Source: Arthrobacter sp. Soil764
GTDB lineage: Bacteria > Actinomycetota > Actinomycetes > Actinomycetales > Micrococcaceae
Direction of reading: 5' to 3'
Length of the DNA: 64,000 nucleotides
Assembly (NCBI RefSeq): GCF_001428075.1
Contig: NZ_LMSI01000012.1
Span: 68,507 to 132,506 of the forward strand
How positions within the stretch are numbered: position 1 is the stretch's first letter; the number at the start of each line of letters is the position of its first letter. The position numbers and the translations under genes were made by a program. Shown here in pieces: positions 26,728-36,039 of the stretch. The notes under the pieces are model-generated. The model had not been told where the DNA came from. It saw only the letters and a list, made by a program, of their open reading frames with translations, and did not search any database.

Positions 26728-29700
26728 GTTGGTGTTCCTTACGCAGGGAGCCCTCGTCACGGGAGAGGCCGGTCCGCGGCCGTCGGGCCGGCATGGGAAT
26801 GGCAAGGATCACCGTCAGTCCTATCACCGTGATCTGTGCGGCGGCCGCCCAGAACGACCAGGGGTTTTCATAACGGACGGTCAGTTGGCCGCCAACTGCC
26901 GGAAGGGTGAACGCCTGGGACCAGCCGGAGGTGGTGGAGGTCAGCTTCCGCCCGTCGACCCAGGCAGTCCAGCCCGGGTCAGCACGCTCGGCAAGTACCA
27001 CCAAGCGGCCCTCGGCACCTGCCGGGACAGCAGCGTCGACCTCATCGGTCCCGGAGGCCACCAGGGCGGTGGTTGCCCCGCGGGGATCGACAATGCGGAC
27101 ACGGTGGGCAACGTCGGCAGCCTGCAGAACGGGCGGGTTGAGCGGGCTGATCCGCCACAGCCAGCCAACGTCGGTCTGTCCCACGGCCACCAGGCCGGGA
27201 ACTGCATCCATCCGGCTGGCGGTCAGCTGGGCTGCGGTATCCGCGGAGCGGAGCACCACGAATCCGACACCGAGTTGTTCGAGGTCGGAACGCGGATCCA
27301 CGCCTTGCCCCGCTACGAGGGTAGCCACAACGCGGCGGACCGCAGTGGTGACGTCGTCGTCCTCACGCACGGCTTCCTCGCCCGGAGCGCCAATGATGTT
27401 CCGTGCGGAGGCGATGGACGAGAGGCTGTCCAGGGTGGTGCCGCTCCCGCGCATCAGGGATGCGTTGAAGGTGCCGTCGTCGCCGGTACTGAGCAGGAGG
27501 GTGCGCGTCTGCTCGGGACCCTCGCCCCGGTCAATGGCGGTAGCAGGCAGGGAGCGCCCGGGGGCGGCCTCAACCAGCCGCGGGGCGCCCAGCGCTCCCC
27601 CGCCCGCGGAAGCGGCTGGACCGGGAACACCTCCCGGCGTTGAGATCGCAGGTGCGGCGGCGGCGCCTGGACGCAGAAGGTTCTGGGCCGACCAGGCTGC
27701 CATTCCGGCCAGCGGTCCTGCCAGCAGCACCACCAGGCCCAGGGCGATGCCGGCGCGGGCCGCGGTCCTGGTCCTTGCCGCGCCACCGGAAGTCCGGTCA
27801 ACCACGGACAGCAGCTGCTCGAATCCGAGGAGGGCTGCAGCGAGGAGGGCGAAGGACGCGGCGGACACGGCCGGTCCGGTGAAAGGAGTCACCATGATCC
27901 CTGAATTCAGGCCGGTGGCAACGTGGCTGGCCAGCCATCCGCCGGCCAGTACGATAACCGCTGCCGTCCAGAACCACCTGGCAGTCCCGGCCCGGCGCCC
28001 CGGGCTGAGGAGGCCCACCAGGGCAAGGACCAGCACCGGCCCGGCGATGAGCAGCGCCAGCAGCAGGGCCCAGGGCGCTGTTCCGCCAGTGAAGGCAGCA
28101 AGCCCCTGGAGTCCCGCGGCCGGGTCGAACGACAGGGGCTGGCCCAGGAGCTGCTGCCACAGCGGGGCGGCATCGAACCCCAGCGGGAGTCCGGGATCCG
28201 CCAGCAGTGCCCTCGGCCGGTCAAGCGTGGACAGCGCGAAGGGGACGAATAGGGCCGCGCTGGGTAACAGGGCCCACCACACAGTCCGCCCGCGCCGTCC
28301 CAGCAGGAGGCCGCAGAGCACGATGACAACAGCCGCCGGGATGAGCAGGGAGGGAGCCGACGCCGTAGTGACCGCCAGGGCCAGCCCGGCCGCTGCGGCG
28401 GCCGTCCAGGAAGGCATGCCGTTGACGCCCGCCTTGGCCGGAGGCAGTTCAGCCGGCCGGCCCTCGAGTGCCGGGGCAGGGTTGAATCGGCCATGGCCTA
28501 TCGCCGACCCCGTAGCGCGCAGCAGGCCCAGGACCACCAGCGGCAGCATGATGTGCGCAACCAAGGCACCGGCGCGGCCCTGGTTCAGGGCTACCTGGAG
28601 TGCCGGCGCGGCAGCCCAAAAGACCGCTGCTACGAACCTGAGCCGGCGGCGCACGGTGACCCCGCCCGCCGCGAACCACGCGGTGAGTCCGGACAGCGGG
28701 GCCCCGAGCAGGAGCAGCCATGCCATGGCGGGGTTGGCGTCGCCGCCGCCGAAGAGGCCAAGGATCCACAGCACATAGTCAAAAGGGTCGCCGTGGCCGG
28801 GAAGGCCCGCGCCGAGGCTGACCCACCAGCTGGAGGCGTTGTGCCAGATGTCCCCGAGGTGGGAGGAAACGGGAATCAGGGCGCCGCCGGCTACGGCCCC
28901 AGCGCGGAACAGTCCTGCCAGGGCCAGCAGCGAGGCGATGGCTGCAATGATGACGGCTGCAAGGGCGCCGTTACCCACCCAGCCGCGTTTCGTGGTGGCG
29001 AGGGCAGCAAAATCGTCCGCTGCATCCCCGGTTGGCTGGTGCGCGAGCGGATCCTGAACGAGGTGGTCGCTGCCTGACCCGTCGGATCCCAGCGCCTCCA
29101 TCAATGACCTGCGGTGGCTCCACACTTCGCGGCGGGGTGTTTGAAGCTTGCGGATGACCGACCGGCGGATGCGCCGGGTACGTTTGGCTGTCCGCCTGGC
29201 CCTCGCCACGGCCCCGGGGCGGCCCAGGGCAGCGCAGGTGGCCAACAGCTGGGAGATACCGTGGCCTGGATCCTTAACCACAACGCTCAGGACCAGCTTG
29301 AAGAGGCTGCCCAGCAGTGCACCGATGCCGTGGACGGGCACCATCCAGAGCGGGCTGTGCTTCAGGCGCAGGTGGACCTGCGCCTTCCGGGCGGCGGACG
29401 GGTTTCCAAGGGCGTGCGGCCGGTGCGCCACGTGGAAAACGCGGGCTGCGGGGACCACCACGACGCGGTGGCCGGCCAGGCGGTTCCGCCAGCAAAAATC
29501 GACGTCGTCGCCGCTGCCGGGCAGGGCAGGGTCGAAACCTCCCAGGTGTTCCCAGATGTCCCGCCGGACAAGCATGCCCGCCGAATTCACGGCGAAGGTA
29601 TCGGTGCGGCCATCGTACTGGCCCTGGTCCATCTCATCGGCGTCGATCAGGGTCAGCCGCTCGGCCCATCGACTGGTGGAAAGGCCCACATCCATCAGTT

Positions 29701-30169
29701 TCCGCGGGGAATGCCAGTCCAGCTGTTTACAGCCGGCAACGGTCACCGAAGGCGCCCGCTCCACCGCGCCCAGGAGTTCAGCCAATGCCTCAGGCGCCGG
29801 CGACGCGTCATCGTGCAGAAGCCAGATCCACTCGGTCCCGGCAGAGTCAGCGGTGGCGTGGAAGGGCGCCAGTGCGCCCAGCCCGGCAGAAACGGCGGCG
29901 CCCATGCCGCCCTTTCCACGGGGGTGGCGGACAACGGCACCCTCACCCAGGGCTCCCTGAAGGAGGCTGTACGAGTCGTCGCGGGATCCGGTATCAACGC
30001 CAATGGCACGATCCACGGGCCTGGTTTGGGCCGCCAGGGCCGAAAGGGTTCTGGGCAGATAGGCACTGCCGTTGTGGGCGACCACAACGGCAGTGACATG
30101 GACATCCTGAAGAATTAGATTGCTCGCTTCCTTAGCCGCCGGCGCTCGCGCTCGGAAAGGCCTCCCCAA
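26720..30169 (-). CDS. Giant membrane glycosyltransferase, GT2 family
   Basis: An N-terminal GT2 domain (about residues 25-270) with TAVVVAHNGSAYLPRTL, the DxD-like region LLHDDASPAPEA and the acceptor motif GGFDPALPGSGDDVDFCWR is fused to a C-terminal region with about 12 membrane segments and an extracytoplasmic stretch. This layout of about 1150 residues is typical of actinobacterial envelope glycosyltransferases of unknown product. The start is unclear: TTG 30169 overlaps the whiB end, the next in-frame GTG (30085) would cut the first strand of the fold, and ATT 30115 is a rare option. It is co-directional with whiB and DUF5719. Confidence 0.88.
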   Translation of the reverse strand: MGRPFRARAPAAKEASNLILQDVHVTAVVVAHNGSAYLPRTLSALAAQTRPVDRAIGVDTGSRDDSYSLLQGALGEGAVVRHPRGKGGMGAAVSAGLGALAPFHATADSAGTEWIWLLHDDASPAPEALAELLGAVERAPSVTVAGCKQLDWHSPRKLMDVGLSTSRWAERLTLIDADEMDQGQYDGRTDTFAVNSAGMLVRRDIWEHLGGFDPALPGSGDDVDFCWRNRLAGHRVVVVPAARVFHVAHRPHALGNPSAARKAQVHLRLKHSPLWMVPVHGIGALLGSLFKLVLSVVVKDPGHGISQLLATCAALGRPGAVARARRTAKRTRRIRRSVIRKLQTPRREVWSHRRSLMEALGSDGSGSDHLVQDPLAHQPTGDAADDFAALATTKRGWVGNGALAAVIIAAIASLLALAGLFRAGAVAGGALIPVSSHLGDIWHNASSWWVSLGAGLPGHGDPFDYVLWILGLFGGGDANPAMAWLLLLGAPLSGLTAWFAAGGVTVRRRLRFVAAVFWAAAPALQVALNQGRAGALVAHIMLPLVVLGLLRATGSAIGHGRFNPAPALEGRPAELPPAKAGVNGMPSWTAAAAAGLALAVTTASAPSLLIPAAVVIVLCGLLLGRRGRTVWWALLPSAALFVPFALSTLDRPRALLADPGLPLGFDAAPLWQQLLGQPLSFDPAAGLQGLAAFTGGTAPWALLLALLIAGPVLVLALVGLLSPGRRAGTARWFWTAAVIVLAGGWLASHVATGLNSGIMVTPFTGPAVSAASFALLAAALLGFEQLLSVVDRTSGGAARTRTAARAGIALGLVVLLAGPLAGMAAWSAQNLLRPGAAAAPAISTPGGVPGPAASAGGGALGAPRLVEAAPGRSLPATAIDRGEGPEQTRTLLLSTGDDGTFNASLMRGSGTTLDSLSSIASARNIIGAPGEEAVREDDDVTTAVRRVVATLVAGQGVDPRSDLEQLGVGFVVLRSADTAAQLTASRMDAVPGLVAVGQTDVGWLWRISPLNPPVLQAADVAHRVRIVDPRGATTALVASGTDEVDAAVPAGAEGRLVVLAERADPGWTAWVDGRKLTSTTSGWSQAFTLPAVGGQLTVRYENPWSFWAAAAQITVIGLTVILAIPMPARRPRTGLSRDEGSLRKEHQHA

Positions 30170-30648
30170 ATGCCGAACCGTTCGTCATTGGCCAGCGCGT
30201 ACTCCAGGCACTGTGACCTGACATTGCAGGCACCACAGACCTTCTTGGCATCGCGGGTGGAGCCGCCCTTTTCCGGAAAGAAGGCTTCCGGATCAGTCTG
30301 GGCGCACAGCGCATCGGTCTGCCAGCCAAGTTCGCCCTCGTCGTCAAAGTCCTGCTGGAGCGGCAGGCCGATCCATACCGGCTGGGCGGTACCCGGCGCA
30401 GCCAGTTCCATTGGCGGGTCAAGATCATCTTCCGGCTCCGCACCGCCGTCAAGGAGGGCTTCATGCGCCGCGAGGAAGGCCGTGGCCTGGTCCTCGAGGA
30501 CACTGCTCGAATTCCTGTTGTACCGCTCTGCAGCATCAGGATCGGCGGGATCGACGTACCAATCGCTCGGCACCCCCCGCGCACGGTATTTTGCCGTTGC
30601 CTGACCGGCCACCACGGCATCTTCCTGGATACGCTCTGCTTGCCCCAC
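30115..30648 (-). CDS. whiB: WhiB family iron-sulfur transcription factor (WhiB2/WhmD-like)
   Basis: WhiB-like protein with four cysteines in the pattern LCAQTD...KKVCGACNVRSQCLEYAL, which bind a 4Fe-4S cluster, followed by the GIWGGLSERERRRLRK turn and basic tail that contact sigma factor and DNA. An acidic N-terminal extension of about 100 residues and the gene context match WhiB2/WhmD, needed for septation in mycobacteria. GTG 30648 has AGGAGGG six bases upstream. A near-consensus promoter lies 81 bases upstream with palindromes across it. The giant glycosyltransferase follows directly. Confidence 0.93.
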   Translation of the reverse strand: MGQAERIQEDAVVAGQATAKYRARGVPSDWYVDPADPDAAERYNRNSSSVLEDQATAFLAAHEALLDGGAEPEDDLDPPMELAAPGTAQPVWIGLPLQQDFDDEGELGWQTDALCAQTDPEAFFPEKGGSTRDAKKVCGACNVRSQCLEYALANDERFGIWGGLSERERRRLRKRAI

Positions 30649-31036
30649 GGCGACCCTCCTGATGTTTCAGCCACTGCCTGGATACGTGGGCACTCGGTTG
30701 TGTGCCGGTATTTGCGCAATTGCTTTAGTTACCTAATTACACGTGTGTAACTAGGGCGAGTCAAGCCGTTGCCGGGATAATAGACAGTCGGGGCCCGTAA
30801 GTTTGTGTACGCCACGCCCGGGATTTCCGTCGGTCCGGGCGTGGCGGATGCGGCGGGACGACCTCCAGCTGCAAAAAAGCCCTGAACTCTCTGCAACGGC
30901 GGGAAAAATACCCGGTCCAGGCGTAAATAGCAAGTACGCTTAGCAACGAGGGTGATTAATATCACTCGCAGCTTGTGCGGACCGAGGCGCCAACCGCACC
31001 CATGACCGGAAACTCCCGAAGTGGCAGGATGAAGCC
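30649..31036. other. 388-base intergenic region between whiB and TIGR03089 gene
   Basis: It holds the whiB promoter and leader (30649-30764), a strong hairpin with 12-bp arms (30810-30821 and 30835-30846) lacking a U-tract, a GTGAT-TAAT-ATCAC inverted repeat (30952-30965), and the start region of the divergent TIGR03089 gene. I see no convincing ORF or tRNA. The hairpin is not explained by either flanking gene. Confidence 0.7.
30726..30764 (-). promoter_or_regulatory. whiB promoter with nested palindromes
   Basis: On the minus strand TTGACT (30759-30764) and TGTAAT (30736-30741) are 17 bases apart, a very good sigma-A-type promoter. The 14-base palindrome TTACAC-GT-GTGTAA (30737-30750) covers the -10 box, and a wider pair TAGTTAC (30726-30732) / GTAACTA (30747-30753) encloses it. 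The position would let a bound dimer block RNA polymerase. The regulator is unknown. Confidence 0.7.
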
Positions 31037-31738
31037 ATGACGACTATCCCCGCCATCGACCTGATGGGCAGCCTCCGCTCCGGCAACTCCACTGCACCCC
31101 GCCTGACCTGGTATGGGCCGGACTCAGAGCGTGTGGAACTATCGGGAAGGGTCCTTGACAACTGGGTGGCCAAGACCAGCAACCTGCTGCAGGACGAGCT
31201 GGACGCGGAGCCGGGCATGCGCCTGCGGCTTGCGCTTCCGCCTCATTGGAAAGCCCTGGTTTGGGCGCTGGCGGGCTGGCAACTGGGACTGGAAACCGTG
31301 CTCGACGACGGCCCGGCAGACTTCCTGGCCACGGACGATCCCAGCGGCGCCGGGGATCAGCACGACGCCGTCATTGCAGTTGCGCTGCCGGCTCTCGCGA
31401 TGCGCTGGACCGGGGAGCTTCCCGCCGGCTGCCTCGACTACGCCGCCGAAGTACGTTCCCACGGGGACGTGTTCATGCCGCACTCCGATCCCGATCCGTC
31501 GGCCTGCGCGGTCCGGACCCACGATGGACGCGCCATCCTGCACAGCCAGCTGGCCAGCGGTTTCGCCCTTCACCATTCGGAAGGCGCCAGGGTCCATGTT
31601 CCTGCGGGCCATGGGCTGGAATCCGCTTTGGCCAACGCGTTGGGAGCCTGGCAGCAGGGCGGCTCGGTGGTTCTGACCCACGCTGATGTGGCGCTTACCG
31701 GCAAACTGCTCGCAGACGAACGCATCCACGGCAGCTAG
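31037..31738 (+). CDS. TIGR03089 family protein
   Basis: A 233-residue actinobacterial protein resembling the N-terminal part of AMP-forming ligases (PRLTWYGPDSERVELSGRVLDNW) but lacking the P-loop and C-terminal lobe, so it is not expected to be an active ligase. It stands in the same neighbourhood in mycobacteria, near the LCP and purK/purE genes. A CAGGAT box lies six bases before ATG 31037, and AGGA could also serve as ribosome binding site. Function unknown. Confidence 0.85.
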   Translation: MTTIPAIDLMGSLRSGNSTAPRLTWYGPDSERVELSGRVLDNWVAKTSNLLQDELDAEPGMRLRLALPPHWKALVWALAGWQLGLETVLDDGPADFLATDDPSGAGDQHDAVIAVALPALAMRWTGELPAGCLDYAAEVRSHGDVFMPHSDPDPSACAVRTHDGRAILHSQLASGFALHHSEGARVHVPAGHGLESALANALGAWQQGGSVVLTHADVALTGKLLADERIHGS

Positions 31739-31750
31739 CAGCGGCCCAAC

Positions 31751-32311
31751 CTACGACTGGGGGCCACCGTCGGCCGGAGTGGGGGCCGGACGCTCGGCGG
31801 CACGGGAGGGCTCCCTGTGCGGGTGGGCTTCGATGAGTTCGTGGTCGTGGGAAAACTCCGGTTCCTGGTCCAGTTCCTCGTTGAACACCAGGAAGCGGTA
31901 CGCGAAGAAGCGGACCACCGTGGCAACCAGGATGCCCGCCACGCCCGCAAGGAACAGCAGGTTCTTGTCGTCGATGCCCATCCCGTACTTTGCCAGGGCG
32001 GTGAAGCCGGTGGAGATGCCGATGCCAATGCCGTTGATGAGGACGAACATGGCGAACTCGCGGAGCACGTTGGCCTGGCGGCGGTGGCGGAACGTCCAGA
32101 AACGGTTGGCCACCCAGGAGAAGACTGTGGCGACGGTGGCCCCCACGAAGCGGGCCTTCGCCTCACTGTCAGACATGGGACCGTGCATCAGGTAGTAGGT
32201 CAGCCCGTTGTCAATGACAAAGGCCACGCCGCCTACCGCACCGAACTTGGCCACCTCGCGCCAAAAGAGTGAGGCGAGCCCCCGGATACGATCTGCAAGT
32301 GCGCTAAACAT
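31751..32311 (-). CDS. GtrA family membrane protein
   Basis: Four hydrophobic segments within the first 140 residues show the GtrA pattern (KFGAVGGVAFVIDNGLTYYL, VFSWVANRFWTFRH, VRFFAYRFLVF). GtrA-like proteins are thought to move polyprenyl-linked sugars across the membrane for cell-wall or teichoic-acid glycosylation. The 45-residue C-terminal tail is charged. ATG 32311 has GGAGGG just upstream. It is convergent with TIGR03089, 12 bases apart. The sugar involved is unknown. Confidence 0.9.
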   Translation of the reverse strand: MFSALADRIRGLASLFWREVAKFGAVGGVAFVIDNGLTYYLMHGPMSDSEAKARFVGATVATVFSWVANRFWTFRHRRQANVLREFAMFVLINGIGIGISTGFTALAKYGMGIDDKNLLFLAGVAGILVATVVRFFAYRFLVFNEELDQEPEFSHDHELIEAHPHREPSRAAERPAPTPADGGPQS

Positions 32312-32485
32312 GACCCTCCATGGCCGTGATGAACTGTGGGCCGCTCGGCCAAATGACTATTTTAGCCCCCAAAGCTTTGAGCCGGTGCTGTCCGGCGGCC
32401 GGCGGTTGTCCCAGCGGCGTAAAATCTCCTCCCCCTGCCGGGCCGTAAAAGCAGGATTGGGCGCCTCTTCGGTAGGCTGGCAGAT

Positions 32486-33682
32486 GTGACTTTTCCAGTG
32501 ATAGGCGTGGTTGGCGGCGGCCAGCTCGCGCGAATGATGGCCCCTGCCGCTACAGCACTCGGCTTTGAACTCCGTGTCCTCGCCGAGGGCGACGACGTTT
32601 CCGCAGTGTCGGCGGTACCCGCCACACCCGTGGGCGACTACAAGGATCTGCAGACGCTGCTGGACTTTTCCAAGGGCCTGGACGTGATGACGTTCGACCA
32701 TGAGCACGTTCCAACGGACCACCTCCGTGCCCTGCAGGAGGCCGGCGTCAATGTCCAGCCCGGACCGGACGCCCTGGTCCATGCCCAGGACAAGCTGGTC
32801 ATGCGTGCCGCCATCGACCGCCTGGAACTGCCCAACCCCGCCTGGGCGTCTGTGGCGGATGTCGCCGCGCTGGTCCGTTTCGGCGACGAAACCGGCTGGC
32901 CCGTCGTACTGAAGACACCTCGGGGCGGATATGACGGCAAGGGCGTGAGGATCGTGGCATCGGCAGAGGAGGCCGCGGAAGCCGAAGACTGGTTTGCCGC
33001 CATGAGTCCCCTGCTCGCTGAGGCCAAAGTCGAGTTCACCCGCGAACTCTCGGCACTGGTGGCACGCACGCCCGACGGCGAGTCGCGGGCCTGGCCGGTC
33101 GTCCACACCATCCAGGTGGACGGTGTCTGCGACGAGGTGATTGCGCCCGCAATGGACATTCCGCTGGAGGTTGCAGCCGCCGCCGAGGACGCCGCCCTGC
33201 GCATCGCCGCCGAGCTGGACGTGACCGGTGTCCTTGCCGTGGAACTCTTCGAAACTCCGGGCAGCGGCGCTGGGTTCCTGATCAACGAACTGGCCATGCG
33301 GCCCCACAACACCGGCCACTGGACCCAGGACGGTTCCATTACCAGCCAGTTCGAACAACACCTTCGTGCCGTCCTGAACCTGCCTTTGGGTGCCACCGAT
33401 GCGCTGGCCCCCGTAACCGTGATGAAGAACTTCCTGGGCGGAGACAACCAGGACCTCTACTCCGCGTACCCCATGGCACTTGCCGCCGAACCGGCCGCGA
33501 AAGTCCACTGCTACGGCAAATCCGTGCGCCCCGGACGTAAGATCGGCCACGTGAACCTGGTGGGAACCTCCACGGCGGAAGTCGAGTCGGTGCGCCGCCG
33601 GGCCACGGCTGTTGCAGGCATCATCCGTGACGGACGGGTTGGCAGCGAGGAACCGTCCGCAGTATTCGAGGAGAACGCATGA
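32486..33682 (+). CDS. purK: N5-carboxyaminoimidazole ribonucleotide synthase
   Basis: ATP-grasp enzyme that carboxylates aminoimidazole ribonucleotide with bicarbonate and ATP in purine synthesis. The N-terminal [20 protein letters not shown], the [13 protein letters not shown] nucleotide loop and the metal site [13 protein letters not shown] identify it. The GTG start is seven bases after TAGGCT (32473-32478), so it is probably leaderless. The end overlaps purE by ATGA, coupling translation of the two enzymes that act one after the other. Confidence 0.97.
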   Translation: MTFPVIGVVGGGQLARMMAPAATALGFELRVLAEGDDVSAVSAVPATPVGDYKDLQTLLDFSKGLDVMTFDHEHVPTDHLRALQEAGVNVQPGPDALVHAQDKLVMRAAIDRLELPNPAWASVADVAALVRFGDETGWPVVLKTPRGGYDGKGVRIVASAEEAAEAEDWFAAMSPLLAEAKVEFTRELSALVARTPDGESRAWPVVHTIQVDGVCDEVIAPAMDIPLEVAAAAEDAALRIAAELDVTGVLAVELFETPGSGAGFLINELAMRPHNTGHWTQDGSITSQFEQHLRAVLNLPLGATDALAPVTVMKNFLGGDNQDLYSAYPMALAAEPAAKVHCYGKSVRPGRKIGHVNLVGTSTAEVESVRRRATAVAGIIRDGRVGSEEPSAVFEENA

Positions 33683-34263
33683 GCGCCGAAGCAACCACAG
33701 CCGCCGGTTCCGGTGCCAGTCCCCTGGTTGGCCTGGTCATGGGCTCCGACTCGGACTGGCCCGTCATGGAGGCTGCGGCAGACGCCTTGGCTGAGTTCGG
33801 CATCCCCTTTGAAGCGGACGTCGTCTCAGCCCACCGGATGCCCACCGAGATGATTCGGTACGGCCAAACCGCCCACGAACGCGGCCTGCGGGTCATCATC
33901 GCCGGCGCCGGCGGTGCCGCCCACCTGCCCGGCATGCTTGCCAGCGTCACGCCGCTGCCCGTGATCGGCGTTCCCGTTCCCCTGAAGACCCTTGACGGGA
34001 TGGACTCCCTGCTGTCCATCGTCCAGATGCCGGCCGGCGTGCCGGTAGCCACCGTGTCCATTGCAGGCGCACGGAACGCCGGGCTCCTGGCTGTAAGGAT
34101 ACTGGCCTCCGGCACCGACGAACTGGCCTCTTCGCTGCGCGCGGATCTCCTCGACTTCGCCGCCGACCTCAACGCGGTTGCTTCCCGCAAGGGCGCAAGC
34201 CTGCGGCAAAAAGTCAGCGAAGTCTTCCCCGGCGGTTCCAGCGCCCTTCGGGGCAGCCGTTAG
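33679..34263 (+). CDS. purE: 5-(carboxyamino)imidazole ribonucleotide mutase
   Basis: Class I PurE converts N5-CAIR made by PurK to CAIR. The active-site elements GSDSDWPVM (about residues 20-28), SAHRMPTEM with the catalytic histidine, and [12 protein letters not shown] are intact. The length of 194 residues includes a short N-terminal Ala/Gly lead. It follows purK with a four-base overlap and is followed after ten bases by the LCP gene, so the three may share a transcript. Confidence 0.97.
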   Translation: MSAEATTAAGSGASPLVGLVMGSDSDWPVMEAAADALAEFGIPFEADVVSAHRMPTEMIRYGQTAHERGLRVIIAGAGGAAHLPGMLASVTPLPVIGVPVPLKTLDGMDSLLSIVQMPAGVPVATVSIAGARNAGLLAVRILASGTDELASSLRADLLDFAADLNAVASRKGASLRQKVSEVFPGGSSALRGSR

Positions 34264-34273
34264 GGCGGCGGGC

Positions 34274-35926
34274 ATGGCCAGCAGCAGCAGCGTGCTCAAC
34301 ACCGGTGGGGGCACGGCCATGACAGACCCGGTGCGCTATCCGGTCAGTGCTTCACCGGAGGTCCGCACCAAGCGTGCCTTTGTCCTGGTCCTGTTGACAC
34401 TCCTGCTTCCGGGCAGCGCACAACTCGTGGCGGGCGACCGCAAGCTGGGCCGCGCGGCCCTGCGCGTAACACTGTGCGCATGGGCGCTCCTGTTGCTGAC
34501 GGTGGCCATGCTGCTGCTAAACCGGAGCCTGGTCATCACCATCCTCACCAACCCTGTTACGTCGCTGGTGCTCGTGGTCCTGCTGGCGGCGCTGGCACTC
34601 GGCTGGGCCTTCCTCTTCCTGAACACCCTGCGGCTCATCCGCCCTGTCCTGCTGGCACCGAAGGCACGCCCCGCCGTCGGCATCGCTCTGGTGCTCGCCC
34701 TGGTGGTGGGCAGCGGCTCGGTGGGCTACGCGGCCTACCTGCTCAATGTGGGCCGCAACGCGATCGGCAGCATCTTCGGTTCAGGTCCGGCCATGAAGCC
34801 CGTGGACGGCCGCTACAACTTCCTCCTGATGGGCGGCGACGCCGGCGATGACCGTACGGGACGCCGCCCGGACAGCCTCTCCGTCCTGAGTGTGGACGCC
34901 GAGACGGGGCAAACGGCCATTATTTCCGTCCCGCGCAACTTCCAGAACGCCCAATTCAGCGCCGGCTCCCCCATGCGGTCCATCTACCCTGACGGCTACA
35001 ACTGCGGCGACGAGTGCCTGATCAATGCGATCAACACCGAGGTCACCAACGAGCACAAGGATCTTTACCCCGGCGTGGCAGATCCCGGTGCGCAGGCCAC
35101 CCTTGAGGCAGTAGCCGGAACGTTGGGAATGGATATCCAGGCCTACGTCCTGGTGGACATGGACGGCTTCTCCAAACTTATCGACGCCATGGGCGGCATC
35201 CGGATCAAGGCCGGCGGCTGGGTCCCCATCAGCGGTGAAACGATCGATGAGGCCAACGGCATCCACGGCATGCCGCTGGGCTGGATCCCGGCGGGCGACA
35301 ACACTCTCGATGGCTACCACGCCCTGTGGTACGGCCGCTCGCGCGAATTCGTGGACGACTACGCACGGATCGCACGCCAGCAGTGCGTCCAGCAGGCCAT
35401 GCTCAAGCAACTGGATCCAGCCACGCTGCTGTCCAAGTTCGAGGATATTGCCGACGCCGGCACCAAGGTAGTGGACTCCAATATCTCTTCCTCCCAGCTG
35501 GGCAGCTTCCTGGACCTGGCCATCAAGGCAAAGGGCAAGGAAGCCAAGCGGCTCACCATCGGGCCGCCGGACTTCAACGCATCCTTCTCCACCACCCCGG
35601 ATTTCGGGCAAATCCACGAGCGCGTGGACCAACTGCTGGCCTCGGCATCCGCCAAGGGTGCACAGTCAGCCGGAATTCCGGACGACGTCGTGGCGGTTCC
35701 GCAGGCAGCCGCCGGTCACGTCCAGGCTGCAGGCACTGTCCCGGCCGCCCTGCCCGCCGCAGTCAAGGCGGAACAGCAGCCCTCGCCGTCGGACTTCACG
35801 CCCGTGACCACCACCCCGGACGGCGAGCCGATCACGGAGGAGATGCTGAACCAGTTCAAGCTCGAGGGCGACGAAGAGTCCATCCGCCAGCTCGTGGCCA
35901 CCAACGGGCAGTGCGCCCCGCTGTAG
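34274..35926 (+). CDS. LytR-CpsA-Psr (LCP) family ligase
   Basis: LCP proteins attach anionic glycopolymers such as teichoic acid or arabinogalactan-like chains to peptidoglycan. Three to four membrane segments (about residues 35-165) precede the LCP domain with YNFLLMGGDAGDDRTGRRPDS (begins near residue 178), SVPRNFQ and YDAMGGIRI-like elements, then a Pro/Ala-rich C-terminus. Two cysteines in YNCGDECLINA probably pair. ATG 34274 lies just after purE; ATG 34319 with a GGGGG upstream is an alternative. The substrate polymer is unknown. Confidence 0.91.
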   Translation: MASSSSVLNTGGGTAMTDPVRYPVSASPEVRTKRAFVLVLLTLLLPGSAQLVAGDRKLGRAALRVTLCAWALLLLTVAMLLLNRSLVITILTNPVTSLVLVVLLAALALGWAFLFLNTLRLIRPVLLAPKARPAVGIALVLALVVGSGSVGYAAYLLNVGRNAIGSIFGSGPAMKPVDGRYNFLLMGGDAGDDRTGRRPDSLSVLSVDAETGQTAIISVPRNFQNAQFSAGSPMRSIYPDGYNCGDECLINAINTEVTNEHKDLYPGVADPGAQATLEAVAGTLGMDIQAYVLVDMDGFSKLIDAMGGIRIKAGGWVPISGETIDEANGIHGMPLGWIPAGDNTLDGYHALWYGRSREFVDDYARIARQQCVQQAMLKQLDPATLLSKFEDIADAGTKVVDSNISSSQLGSFLDLAIKAKGKEAKRLTIGPPDFNASFSTTPDFGQIHERVDQLLASASAKGAQSAGIPDDVVAVPQAAAGHVQAAGTVPAALPAAVKAEQQPSPSDFTPVTTTPDGEPITEEMLNQFKLEGDEESIRQLVATNGQCAPL

Positions 35927-36039
35927 CGGCAAACCAGTCAGTGCCCGGCCCTTGGCCATCAATCCGTGGCCTGCCCGCCAGTGCCCATCGATAAATGCCC
36001 AGCCACAAGGGTGCCCATCCATCAAGGAACGGAACGGTT

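Noticed and set aside
26907..28778. 623-codon open frame on the plus strand
   Set aside because: It is the antisense shadow of the giant glycosyltransferase; no RBS or promoter and a Ser/Arg/Pro-rich translation.
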